Shown in pieces: positions 1-7,226 of a stretch of 11,259 nucleotides of DNA. Numbering within the stretch: position 1 is the first letter of the stretch; each line of letters opens with the position of its first letter. The notes under the pieces were generated by a model that had not been told where the DNA came from, searched no databases, and saw only the letters and a program-made list of their open reading frames with translations. This stretch comes from Woeseia sp. (GTDB lineage Bacteria > Pseudomonadota > Gammaproteobacteria > Steroidobacterales > Woeseiaceae). The stretch lies in assembly GCA_018701055.1 (NCBI GenBank), contig JABIUH010000366.1:1-11259 (forward strand). Reading direction: 5' to 3'. A program made the translations under genes and the position numbers.

Positions 1-1225
1 CCCAACTCTTTACCTCTGTTTCAGCGTACAACTCAATCGAATGAGCGGTGTTTGGATAGAGCGGGTAGTCGCCCTTTCCGGGCACCCCACCCTGCTGGTC
101 CCATAAGCCTATTGTTGGCCCCGCGGCATGGCCATGAAAACCGATTGGATGTGTATAGATCGATGCGGTTATTCCTTCGCGTTTCGCCTGCGCCAGGGTA
201 CGAGACAGAATCTCATTGCCACTTCGTCCGGTCTCGAATTGATCCGTCAGAATGTCCTGCAGACGATTGCCACGTTCTAGTGCGACCTGCAGTTCCTGCG
301 GCGCCTCGGTCTCACCCGGCTTTAACACATAAGCGTGTTGCTGCGTATCGGTGTTGAGACGCAGATAGGTAATGCCAAAATCGACATGCAACAAATCACC
401 CTGACGAATGACTTCTTCATCATGTTTCGTTGCCAATGACTGCTTCATATCGACTTCAGGTACGTCGGGTCGATCAATGGAAACCGATGGATGAAACCAG
501 GTCGTGAGTTTCAGTTCGCGAATGCGATCTCGATACCACCATTGCACATCACTCGTCGTCGTTATCCCCGGCTGAATGACCGCGTCAGACAATCCTTCTG
601 CGAGAATCTCGTGTGCGATACGCACTATTTGCTGATAGACCTCCATTTCATCTGGAGTGCGAGTTTCAAGCCAACCAATACTTAAGTCCTGCGCAGAAAC
701 CACTCGGTCATGGAACTTTGCTGGCAATGCCTCGTGGAACAAACGGTATTCGGTCTGAGAAATACCATCCGCCAGTGGAAATGTTTCTGAAAAATTCAGC
801 CCAATTCGGCGCGGGTTGCGAGCTTCAATCAGGGATGCCAGATGGGCCCACTGTTCGCCATCACGTTCTTTATCCCAGGCTGCCTGAAAAGTTTCACCAA
901 CACCGTAGCGAGCAACTGCAAGCGTCTCCAGTGGCTCTCCATCGCCGGGATCAGTGATCATCAGAATGGTTGTTCTGCGAGCGGACTGCCAGGTTGAAGG
1001 CAGGAACGTTCGAATCACCGGATCCTCGTTGTATTCCCGAGAAACAATCACCCACATGTCGATTTCCGTCCGTTTCATAATCTCCGGCAAAACGGTCTGC
1101 ACGCGTGTCGTGAGCCAAGCATCGATTATCGCAGCCCGATCGCGCATTGGCAGAACCAAGGGCTCCGCAACAACAGAAACCGAAAAAATTGCTGACGCCA
1201 GGACAAGAACAAGATTTTTATGCAT
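1..1225 (-). CDS. Exported M24 family metallopeptidase (Xaa-Pro peptidase-like), C-terminus outside window
   Basis: Translating the minus strand from the ATG at 1225-1223 gives 408 uninterrupted codons that run off the left edge. Residues 1-20 form a signal peptide (positive start MHKN, hydrophobic core, probable cleavage VVA/EP), so the enzyme is exported. Residues 21 to about 180 match the creatinase/prolidase N-terminal region and about 190-408 the pita-bread catalytic domain. Expected metal ligands are visible: Asp282 in HVDFG, Asp293 in NTDTQQ, His359 in THPIG, with a second active-site His366 seven residues later, and Glu398 in SIELYAE. The last Glu would lie beyond the edge. The family hydrolyses dipeptides or Xaa-Pro bonds with two metal ions; the exact substrate cannot be read. 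The start is supported by a purine-rich Shine-Dalgarno sequence at 1231-1240, about six bases upstream. It is divergent from the lipocalin-like gene, with a 105-base spacer. Confidence in the family is high and in specificity low. Confidence 0.9.
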   Translation of the reverse strand, partial: MHKNLVLVLASAIFSVSVVAEPLVLPMRDRAAIIDAWLTTRVQTVLPEIMKRTEIDMWVIVSREYNEDPVIRTFLPSTWQSARRTTILMITDPGDGEPLETLAVARYGVGETFQAAWDKERDGEQWAHLASLIEARNPRRIGLNFSETFPLADGISQTEYRLFHEALPAKFHDRVVSAQDLSIGWLETRTPDEMEVYQQIVRIAHEILAEGLSDAVIQPGITTTSDVQWWYRDRIRELKLTTWFHPSVSIDRPDVPEVDMKQSLATKHDEEVIRQGDLLHVDFGITYLRLNTDTQQHAYVLKPGETEAPQELQVALERGNRLQDILTDQFETGRSGNEILSRTLAQAKREGITASIYTHPIGFHGHAAGPTIGLWDQQGGVPGKGDYPLYPNTAHSIELYAETEVKSW

Positions 1226-1330
1226 TGGTATTTCCCCTTTCAATGGGATTGATTGTGCCGACAACCGTCCAAAGGAGCAAAAGAACGTTATTATTTGTCG
1301 TCACCAGACGAACGCCTAGTGAGAAAATCG

Positions 1331-1795
1331 ATGCTTAAACTGATCCTGGCTTGCACGCTTATTTCAATTCACACCGCCTCGAATGCCCACGACCCATTGA
1401 GTGGTGCGTACGAACGCGTGTCGCTCACTAATGTTCGCACTGGAAAGTCGCCGGAGGCTGCAGATCGTCAGGGCCTATTGATTATGGCCCACGGTCATTA
1501 CTCAATGATGACAATGAACCCCAGTCGCCGCGTACTCGACAATGACGAGGTTGCATTGCTGAATAGCGAACAAGAACTGGAGTATCTGAAGGAATGGCTG
1601 GACATCAATGGCCACACCGGTCGCTACGATGCATCCGACACTACATTGACTTGGTATCGGGACATCTCCGAAAATCCAAAGGAAGTGGGTACCGAATCGC
1701 AGTTGGGCTACGAGTGGATAGACAGGTTACTGGTGATTTATTTCACGCTTCCAAACGGCGACCGATACGATTGGGTATGGCGAAAACTTGACTAG
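1331..1795 (+). CDS. Small secreted lipocalin-like protein
   Basis: The frame gives 154 residues from the ATG at 1331. Residues 1-19 are a signal peptide (MLKL, hydrophobic stretch, probable cleavage SNA/HD), so the mature protein of about 135 residues is periplasmic or secreted. The mature part opens with LSGAYERVSL and continues with GLLIMAHGHYSMMTM and, near the end, RLLVIYFTLPNGDRYDWVW. This series of short alternating strands resembles the lipocalin-like domain of small uncharacterised bacterial proteins, in which a Leu-x-Gly-x-Trp/Tyr opening is followed by a predicted beta barrel. That match is by pattern only, and no ligand or reaction can be named. The frame is open upstream to a TTG at 1253, but only the ATG at 1331 places the signal peptide at the N-terminus. 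The Shine-Dalgarno is weak (GTGAGAA around 1319-1326). It is a single-gene unit, divergent from the M24 peptidase and followed by a probable terminator. Confidence 0.75.
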   Translation: MLKLILACTLISIHTASNAHDPLSGAYERVSLTNVRTGKSPEAADRQGLLIMAHGHYSMMTMNPSRRVLDNDEVALLNSEQELEYLKEWLDINGHTGRYDASDTTLTWYRDISENPKEVGTESQLGYEWIDRLLVIYFTLPNGDRYDWVWRKLD

Positions 1796-1801
1796 ACTCG
1801 T

Positions 1802-1826
1802 AAACGGGCTCTGACCCAGTTTTTTT
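1802..1826 (+). terminator. Probable Rho-independent terminator of the lipocalin-like gene
   Basis: The arms AAAC-GGG (1802-1808) and CCC-A-GTTT (1815-1822) can pair with one bulged A and a six-base loop. They run into a tract of seven T at 1820-1826, so part of the lower stem shares the T tract. It lies seven bases after the stop of the plus-strand gene and directly before the end of the convergent MBL gene. The T tract favours plus-strand termination; read on the minus strand the hairpin has no following U tract. The stem is short, so confidence is moderate. Confidence 0.5.
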
Positions 1827-1828
1827 AT

Positions 1829-2692
1829 CTAGTTGGCCATGTCCAGATAAGCGGCGCCGAGTAGTGAATCGGCACTTCCGATCCGACTGTCGCTGTTCCA
1901 GCGTGCATCGTATTCCGTCGTGAGTCCTGCCGCCTGAATTTCCGCGAGCGACGTTCCCTCACGAATTGCCGCAGCAACACGATCCCGAATAACGACCAAC
2001 ATATCGCGTACCGCTCTGACATCGGCAATATCCGAAACCACCCCGTGGCCAGGCACAATTTTAGTGTTTTCGTCCGACACTTCGATGAGCAGGTCATGGG
2101 CGGCAATGGTGCCGAGAAAGCTGCCGCCATTACTGGCATCGATATAGGCGTAGGTCGTCGTGCGATAAACATCGCCAGTGTGGACCACGTTTGAGCCCTC
2201 GAACTGCACAAATACATCGCCGTTGGTATGGGCATTCGGCACCTTGAACACATGCACTGTTTCGCCATTGATATGAAACGATATGTCCTTGCTGAATGTT
2301 ATGAGTGGTGGCTGTTCGACCTTGCTCGCAGCAGCCATCTGGCTGCGAACATTGTCATGACCGAAAATCGCGACACCCATTTTCCCGAAATTTTCATTGC
2401 CACCCGTATGATCCGGGTGCATATGCGTGTTGATAAGAAATCGTAATGGTTGATCAGATACCGTCCGAACCGCCGCCACGATTTTATCCGTTAGCGGCGC
2501 ATACTGATCATCGATGAGAAAAACACCATCGTCACCGACGAACAAGCCTATGTTGCCACCCATGCCTGCAATGTAGCTGATATTGCCTGAGACCCGATGA
2601 ACGGTCATTTCCACGCTGTCGAAATCCTGCGCGATAGCGATCGTAGGCAGGATTAACGCGAGGCACACCGGCATTAAGCGAAAAATTTTCAT
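1829..2692 (-). CDS. Periplasmic MBL-fold metallo-hydrolase
   Basis: The protein has 287 residues from the ATG at 2692-2690. Residues 1-21 form a signal peptide with probable cleavage AIA/QD. The metallo-beta-lactamase fold is clear: the zinc motif HxHxDH at residues 90-95 (THMHPDH, followed by TGGNE), a third His155 in PNAHTNGD, bridging Asp174 in HTGD, and His216 in VPGHG. These are the ligands of a two-zinc hydrolase. The length and the single exported domain suit the broad group of periplasmic MBL hydrolases related to class B beta-lactamases and quinoprotein-associated MBL proteins; beta-lactamase activity should not be assumed. The frame also contains an ATG at 2701 and a TTG at 2707, but the TGAGG at 2702-2706 is well spaced only for the ATG at 2692, and that start gives the neatest signal peptide. 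It converges with the lipocalin-like gene and is divergent from the M20 gene. Confidence 0.88.
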   Translation of the reverse strand: MKIFRLMPVCLALILPTIAIAQDFDSVEMTVHRVSGNISYIAGMGGNIGLFVGDDGVFLIDDQYAPLTDKIVAAVRTVSDQPLRFLINTHMHPDHTGGNENFGKMGVAIFGHDNVRSQMAAASKVEQPPLITFSKDISFHINGETVHVFKVPNAHTNGDVFVQFEGSNVVHTGDVYRTTTYAYIDASNGGSFLGTIAAHDLLIEVSDENTKIVPGHGVVSDIADVRAVRDMLVVIRDRVAAAIREGTSLAEIQAAGLTTEYDARWNSDSRIGSADSLLGAAYLDMAN

Positions 2693-2905
2693 GATATTCA
2701 TCCTCAAAATTAACTTCGAATAACGGCCGCCATTCAGGCCAGATAGCGTCTAAACTATTATGTCATGGATGTGCCAGGAGCGGTACGTTCGAGCAAAAAA
2801 TGGCCTGTCGATCACGCGTCTTTAGACCGGTGACAAGCCAACTGCGGTATTATGCTAGACCATCTTGTATCTGAATCCGCTCAGTTTTAATCGTCAGGGG
2901 GAAGC
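2693..2905. promoter_or_regulatory. Divergent intergenic region between MBL hydrolase and M20 amidohydrolase genes
   Basis: This 213-base spacer must carry the promoters of both flanking genes because they are transcribed away from each other. A weak sigma70-like pair for the plus-strand gene is GTGACA at 2830-2835 and TATGCT at 2851-2856, but the 15-base spacing is short. A strong Shine-Dalgarno (AGGGGGAA, about 2896-2903) lies just before the M20 start. TTCGAA and GGCCN8GGCC symmetries around 2715-2741 are short and could be chance. No riboswitch, RNA gene or coding frame was recognised. Confidence 0.35.
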
Positions 2906-4519
2906 ATGAACCGTTTTCGAGTCCTTATTGCATCGCTACTAATCATAATAACCAACCTTGGGTTCGCCCAGAATGAAGTCATCGAAGTTGAAGGTCCGCC
3001 CCCAAAACTGACTGGTTTAAAAGCAGAAGCTGCGCAATTGGTTGGCGACAATCAGAAACTGACGCAGGAAATCGTCGATAGCCTATTTTCTTTCTCCGAA
3101 CTGGGTTTCCAGGAGTTCGAAACACAGCGCTATTTGACAGAAATTTTGGAAGAGAATGGATTCACGGTTGAGCACGGCGTATCGGGAATTCCAAGTGCCT
3201 GGTGGGCAACCTGGGGTAGCGGCAAGCCTGTTATTGCGTTGGGGTCAGATGTTGACGGCATTCCCAAGTCCTCGCAAACGCCGGGTGTCGCCTATCGCAA
3301 ACCGCTTATCGAAGGCGCACCGGGACACGGCGAAGGCCACAACTCCGGACAAGCGGTGAACATCACCGCCGCGCTCGCTGTTAAGGAAATCATGGAGCGC
3401 GATAATTTACCGGGCACTCTTGTGCTGTGGCCCGGCATTGCCGAGGAGCTGGTTGCAACGAAAGCCTGGTTCGCGAGAGACGGCCGCTATGATGGGGTTG
3501 ACGCGGTCTTGTTTACGCACGTATCCGACACGATGTCGGTGAGCTGGGGACAAGCTACCGGTACGGGACTGGTCTCCGTTGAATATACTTTCGATGGTGT
3601 CGCAGCGCACGGTGCGGGCGACCCATGGAAAGGAAAGAGCGCTCTTGATGCGGTGGAATTAACCAATATTGGCTGGAACTTTCGCCGCGAACATTTGCAT
3701 CCTTTGCAACGATCTCACTACGTCATCGTCGATGGTGGAGATCAACCTAACGTCGTCCCATCAAAGGCATCTGTTTGGTACTTCATTCGAGAAATGACCG
3801 CTGAAAAAATTAGAGAAAATTTCGCGATACTGCAAACTATTGCTGAAGGCGCAGCGATGATGACCGATACGAGTGTATCGCGACGCATCATTGGCGCTGC
3901 CTACCCACGTCATTTCAACAAGCCCATCGCAGAAGCAATGTACGAAAATATTCGCGCGGTTGGCATGCCTGAATGGTCAGAAGATGACCAAGCGTTTGCG
4001 CATGCGTTCCAGGAGTATATGGAGGCCGAAGAAGTCGTCGGCTTGAATACCGAAATCGAAGAACTACAGGCACCCCTGGAGGAACCAAAATCCGGCGGCT
4101 CCGATGACATCGGCGATGTCTCGTGGAATGTACCAACGGTAACCTTGCGCTTCCCGTCCAATATTGACGGCAGTACGGGCCATCACTGGTCAAGCGCGAA
4201 TGCGATGGCGACGCCAATTGCACACAAAGGCGCCACAGCAGGTGCCAAAGTCGTGGCGGCAACAATGCTGGACTTGATCCAGCAAGAATCTTTGGTCGAC
4301 AATGCGTGGACGTACTTTCGTGATGAACAAAGCGCGAACGAAACTTACGTTTCATTTGTTGGCGAAACGGACAACCCTGCAATTGAAAAGAACGCTGAGA
4401 TTATGAATGCGTATAAGGACCGGCTGAAAGACTATTACTATGACCCCTCCAAATACGACACTTACCTCGAGCAACTGGGCATCGATTATCCGCAACTAAA
4501 AGACCCTGACGCCGAGTAG
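2906..4519 (+). CDS. Exported M20 family amidohydrolase, AbgB-like
   Basis: The gene encodes 537 residues starting MNRFRVLIAS, with a signal peptide to about residue 21 (GFA/QN), so it acts outside the cytoplasm. The body follows the M20D amidohydrolase pattern closest to AbgB, the subunit B of p-aminobenzoyl-glutamate hydrolase. Visible elements are SDVDGIP at 114-120, HGEGHN at 141-146, the catalytic AEE at 179-181, His205 in FTHVSD, a dimerisation-domain His235 in AAHG, and the C-terminal signature GGSDDIGDVSWNVPTV (397-412) leading to STGHHWSSA (423-431) with His426/His427. The family cleaves the amide bond of N-acyl or aroyl amino acids using two metal ions. Where M20D enzymes usually have a Cys ligand (GHGCGH), this protein has Glu143. 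A C-terminal extension of about 80 residues follows the usual domain. The Shine-Dalgarno AGGGGGAA is strong and close. No abgA-like partner is in the window, so folate-fragment cleavage is not implied; the substrate is unknown. Confidence 0.9.
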   Translation: MNRFRVLIASLLIIITNLGFAQNEVIEVEGPPPKLTGLKAEAAQLVGDNQKLTQEIVDSLFSFSELGFQEFETQRYLTEILEENGFTVEHGVSGIPSAWWATWGSGKPVIALGSDVDGIPKSSQTPGVAYRKPLIEGAPGHGEGHNSGQAVNITAALAVKEIMERDNLPGTLVLWPGIAEELVATKAWFARDGRYDGVDAVLFTHVSDTMSVSWGQATGTGLVSVEYTFDGVAAHGAGDPWKGKSALDAVELTNIGWNFRREHLHPLQRSHYVIVDGGDQPNVVPSKASVWYFIREMTAEKIRENFAILQTIAEGAAMMTDTSVSRRIIGAAYPRHFNKPIAEAMYENIRAVGMPEWSEDDQAFAHAFQEYMEAEEVVGLNTEIEELQAPLEEPKSGGSDDIGDVSWNVPTVTLRFPSNIDGSTGHHWSSANAMATPIAHKGATAGAKVVAATMLDLIQQESLVDNAWTYFRDEQSANETYVSFVGETDNPAIEKNAEIMNAYKDRLKDYYYDPSKYDTYLEQLGIDYPQLKDPDAE

Positions 4520-4525
4520 TAAGCG

Positions 4526-4632
4526 ATCAAAAAAAAGTTTGTCATTGCGTTAATGGTGGCCTCGCACCGTTGGCTCTGCAGGCAGCAGACACACTAATTG
4601 AAGGGGCGATAAACGGTGCATTGGTTCGTTAA
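4526..4632 (+). pseudogene. Remnant of a small secreted (possibly glycine-zipper) protein gene
   Basis: Between the M20 stop and the next gene, the frame starting at ATC 4526 reads I-KKKFVIALMVAS. The frame entered at GCA 4564 reads APLALQAADTLIEGAINGALVR before a stop at 4630-4632. Joined by restoring one missing base near 4562-4563, they form a classic signal peptide (Lys-rich start, hydrophobic core, cleavage QAA/D) followed by a Gly-spaced segment like the first repeat of glycine-zipper outer-membrane proteins. There is no ATG at the expected start (ATC instead) and only 35 codons remain. I read it as a decayed gene; a chance resemblance in 107 bases cannot be excluded. The eight-A run at 4529-4536 is a likely slippage site but does not by itself explain the shift. 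Confidence 0.35.
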
Positions 4633-4659
4633 ACGCATGGAATGGAAGGGAGTTCGAAA

Positions 4660-5163
4660 ATGAAGTTTGTCGTATTACTCGCATTGTTCTTGGCAGCGGT
4701 TTCCTTCAGTGATGAAACCACTAACAAATGGCGCCACGAAACAGCGGACGACGCCGCAAGCTACACCGAAGTCTTCGTGTTACGCCAGAACTCGTCCGCC
4801 ACAATTAAAGATGCATCCGCCAAGAATGATGTGACTCCGCAGCTCGAATTTCGGTGCTCCTCCGGAGATCCAACCGTCACGGCCAGAATTGACTGGCAAC
4901 GTTTCATCTCGTCGTTCAGCACGGAAGCGGGCTTCAAAGTCGATGGCGGGAAATTTACCTGGTTGAAATGGAAGGTCGACTCGTCTGAAAAAATCACCAT
5001 AAGCCCGTCGGCCGCAGACAGTCAGCGTCTAATGGATTTGCTTGGCAATGGGAAAGAACTATTGGTCGACATATCACCGTACTCAGCAGCGCCTGTACAA
5101 GCTTATTTTGATATATCGACTTTGTCGGCTGAGTTGTCGTCACTGACTGCAAACTGTCAGTAA
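4660..5163 (+). CDS. Small periplasmic protein resembling the type VI secretion-associated VasI family
   Basis: The 167-residue frame begins at the ATG at 4660, where GGGAG lies seven bases upstream; an in-frame ATG at 4642 would add six residues before the signal peptide. Residues 1-17 are a signal peptide (MKFVVLLALFLAAVSFS). The rest follows the C-terminal pattern of VasI-like proteins: LEFRC (62-66), an ARIDW strand and FKVDGG (92-97), WKVDSS (104-109), LLVDISPY near 134-141, then AYFDIS (148-153) and a final Cys166. The two Cys, 66 and 166, could form a disulfide in the periplasm. In type VI secretion clusters such proteins are accessory and poorly understood, and none of the core secretion genes is present here. 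The assignment rests on strand and motif order, not on a catalytic signature. It lies 140 bases after the M20 gene on the same strand and ends eight bases before the convergent VOC gene. Confidence 0.6.
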   Translation: MKFVVLLALFLAAVSFSDETTNKWRHETADDAASYTEVFVLRQNSSATIKDASAKNDVTPQLEFRCSSGDPTVTARIDWQRFISSFSTEAGFKVDGGKFTWLKWKVDSSEKITISPSAADSQRLMDLLGNGKELLVDISPYSAAPVQAYFDISTLSAELSSLTANCQ

Positions 5164-5171
5164 GCTACTTG

Positions 5172-6121
5172 CTAGTGTAGGTAGCCATTCAGGGCGGCGT
5201 TTTCAGGAACATCAGCGAACGTATCCCATTCCAGAAACGTACCGACAGGGTCGTAGCCGACAAACACGCGTACCAAACCGCCACCCTCGTCCAAAATTTC
5301 CGGTGTGCGGAGTTCGAACCCCGGCATATTCACTGCGCGGTCCCACCATGCATCAACATCCGTGGAAAGGAACGACAATGTCATGCCGGCCTTCTCCGTC
5401 GGTGAATGCAATTCATCAGCGCCTTCCACAAGAAGCAAGAAACCGCTGTCAGATAATTGATAGGCGTCAACACCTTGCAAAAGCCCAATCGGCCTAACGT
5501 CAAAGAACTTCTCGTAAAATGGTCGGATCTGTTGCAGATTGTCGAAATAAGCAGAAAACGCAGTCGCCCGAATACTCAGGCGGCCTGCAACGTTTTCCAG
5601 TCTTGCTTCAACCGGGTTCGCGGCAGCAAATGCCGGCACAAATGACACATGACCCGAGTGCGGATTAAAGCGCATGAACTTCAGATCGTAGCCCCCAGGA
5701 TCGATCGCCACAAAACTATTTGACGACTTGTCTTCATGTGGAACCCGCATAGCGACATTATGTGCCACTAAATGCTCATTCCAACGTGTCAGTTCATCGG
5801 TAATAAGACTGAGAGTGACGGTCTTTGGCTCATCAACGGAATGCATGCCTTCGCTCGCACGCACGCACGCACCAAAGTAAGATAAGACGCGCTTGCAACT
5901 CGCATAATTTTTGCGAAACCGTAATCAACGACTGTCTCGAAACCGAGCGTGTCTCGATAGAACTCCCATGCGACGTCAACGTCGGCATAGTAGTAGAACG
6001 CGTTGGTCGCAATGATATCGGGTCGCTGCGCTTTGACACTTGAGCCTGCACAGGCTGCCATGATTGCAGCGGCCGATAGCGCTGCAACAATACGCTTTAT
6101 TCTATTCGCTTTCGTCTTCAA
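5172..6121 (-). pseudogene. VOC (glyoxalase/bleomycin-resistance) superfamily lipoprotein, frameshifted at a tetranucleotide repeat
   Basis: Two overlapping minus-strand frames encode halves of one protein. The first, from TTG 6121-6119, starts LKTKANRIKR, carries a lipoprotein signal ending MAAC (Cys24), and enters a VOC domain (FYYYADVDVAWEFYRDTLGF, about 42-61) up to SYLTLV at residue 84. It then runs into the repeat at 5857-5872 and out of register, closing at 5789. The second frame resumes right after the repeat with ASEGMHSVDEPKTV, completes domain one and adds a second VOC domain (AFSAYFDNLQQIRPFYEKFF through FLEWDTF), stopping at 5172. Removing two repeat units (8 bases) leaves 942 bases, that is 313 residues and a stop with no interruption. 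The fold suits metal-dependent lyases, dioxygenases or binding proteins; no substrate can be named. The start lies inside the end of the reductase gene (20-base overlap), implying translational coupling. The gene may be dead, phase-variable or misread. Confidence 0.8.
5857..5872. repeat. Tetranucleotide tandem repeat (GCAC)4 at the VOC frameshift
   Basis: Four perfect GCAC units (GTGC on the coding minus strand) are preceded at 5853-5856 by the near-unit GCTC. Each unit is four bases, so every gain or loss changes the reading frame. Present copy number four puts the two halves of the VOC gene out of frame; two or five copies would put them in frame. With two copies the junction reads LTLVRASEGMHS, which looks like an ordinary VOC sequence and suggests the tract grew by two units. 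Confidence 0.9.
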
Positions 6122-7148
6122 CGCCCAAACGCTTGTGCATGATTGGACTGGTTGTCGTGTACTGAACGTGCACTTTCTTATCCGGCTCAAGGCGCTGCTT
6201 GATCGCAAATGCGGCAAGCGCTGCTTCGTGAAAGCCGCAAAGAATTAATTTCTTTTTGCCGGGATAGTGGTTGATATCACCAACCGCATAAATACCGGGT
6301 TCCGAGGTCTCAAATTTTTCTGTATCAACGTTGATCGTCTTGCGATTGATATCGAGACCCCACTCCGCAATTGGACCCAATTTCGGCGCCAGGCCAAAAA
6401 ATACCAGAACATGATCGGCTGCAATTTCCTGAGCTTCGCCGTCCTTCGGTTGCACAACAATTGAAGTCACCTGCCCATTCTCGCCGTGAATTGCGGAAGC
6501 CTTCGCGTTGCGAATCTCATCCATCTTGCCGAACGCCACCAAATTCTCCATCTTTGAAACTGAGTCAGGCATTGCTCTGTATTCGTCGCGGCGATGGACG
6601 AGGGTAATACGTGCAGCCGTTCCGACGAGCTCTAAAGCCCAATCCAATGCGGAATCGCCGCCGCCAAGAATCACTAGGTTCTTACCCGCGAACTGACTCG
6701 GATTGCGAACTCGGTAGTGTAAGGATTGATCAACAAATTCCTCGGCATTGGAAAGTCGAATTGCCCGTGGCTGGAAAGACCCAACGCCCGCTGCAATGAC
6801 GATCGCCTTCGAATTAAATTGCTTGCCGCCACTCGTTTCGACAAAAAACGTATCGTCGTCTTCCCGGCGCACGACTTGAACTTCCTCACCCAAATTCATA
6901 CCGCACGAAAAAGGCTCAATTTGTTTGAGCAAAGCGTCGGTCAACTCTTCGCCGGTGCATTCAGGAATCGCCGGAATATCGTAGATCGGTTTGTCGGGAT
7001 AAAGCTCTGTGCACTGCCCGCCCGGCTGACGGATAGAATCCACCACTTCGGCCTTAAGACCCAGTAAACCCAGCTCGAAAACCTGGAACAGGCCACAAGG
7101 CCCTGCCCCCACAATCACAACATCTGTCTTGACCACCGAAAACTCCAT
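6102..7148 (-). CDS. Thioredoxin-reductase-type ferredoxin/flavodoxin-NADP(+) reductase
   Basis: The protein has 348 residues from the ATG at 7148-7146, where MEFSVVKTDVVIVGAGP matches the usual N-terminus of the family; an ATG at 7166 would add six residues, and neither has a well-spaced Shine-Dalgarno. It is a cytosolic FAD enzyme that passes electrons between NADPH and ferredoxin or flavodoxin. Visible parts are the FAD motif GAGPCG (14-19), GGQCTELYPDKPIYDIPA (43-60), the NADPH-binding GGGDSALDW (162-170) with VHRRDEYRA (184-192) for the 2'-phosphate, and the second FAD motif GIYAVGDINHYPGKKK (285-300) followed by HEAALAAFAI. The CxxC redox pair of true thioredoxin reductases is absent from the NADPH domain, which separates it from TrxB. 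Length is typical. It is the first gene of a two-gene unit, overlapping the VOC lipoprotein by 20 bases, and is divergent from the FAD oxidoreductase, whose start is 78 bases away. Confidence 0.9.
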   Translation of the reverse strand: MEFSVVKTDVVIVGAGPCGLFQVFELGLLGLKAEVVDSIRQPGGQCTELYPDKPIYDIPAIPECTGEELTDALLKQIEPFSCGMNLGEEVQVVRREDDDTFFVETSGGKQFNSKAIVIAAGVGSFQPRAIRLSNAEEFVDQSLHYRVRNPSQFAGKNLVILGGGDSALDWALELVGTAARITLVHRRDEYRAMPDSVSKMENLVAFGKMDEIRNAKASAIHGENGQVTSIVVQPKDGEAQEIAADHVLVFFGLAPKLGPIAEWGLDINRKTINVDTEKFETSEPGIYAVGDINHYPGKKKLILCGFHEAALAAFAIKQRLEPDKKVHVQYTTTSPIMHKRLGVEDESE

Positions 7149-7226
7149 AATTCTTGCGGTGAGCATTGTCCTGCCAATAAGCTACAGCTGCAACTTTCCT
7201 GCGGCAATCAACACGAGGCACAGAGT

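Noticed and set aside
52..1319. Several plus-strand open frames across 52-1319
   Set aside because: They are antisense shadows of the M24 peptidase gene on the minus strand, whose frame is open for 408 codons with a signal peptide and metal-site motifs.
1253..1330. Extended start of the lipocalin-like gene at TTG 1253
   Set aside because: It would put 26 non-hydrophobic residues before a clear signal peptide; ATG 1331 is the natural start.
1829..2692. Calling the MBL-fold protein a carbapenemase or resistance gene
   Set aside because: The zinc motif is shared by many hydrolases and nothing in the sequence or context points to beta-lactam resistance.
2899..4519. Assigning the M20 gene as abgB of the p-aminobenzoyl-glutamate pathway
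   Set aside because: No abgA or abgT neighbour, the protein is exported, and the metal motif differs. Only family membership is supported.
5164..5185. GCTAC...GTAGC inverted repeat between the convergent VasI-like and VOC genes as a terminator
   Set aside because: Only five paired bases, a long loop and no T tract on either strand.
5172..5864. The C-terminal VOC half as an independent gene with a GTG start inside the repeat
   Set aside because: The start would lie within the tandem repeat with no Shine-Dalgarno or signal peptide, and the first VOC domain would be cut in half. The frame-restoring arithmetic favours one disrupted gene.
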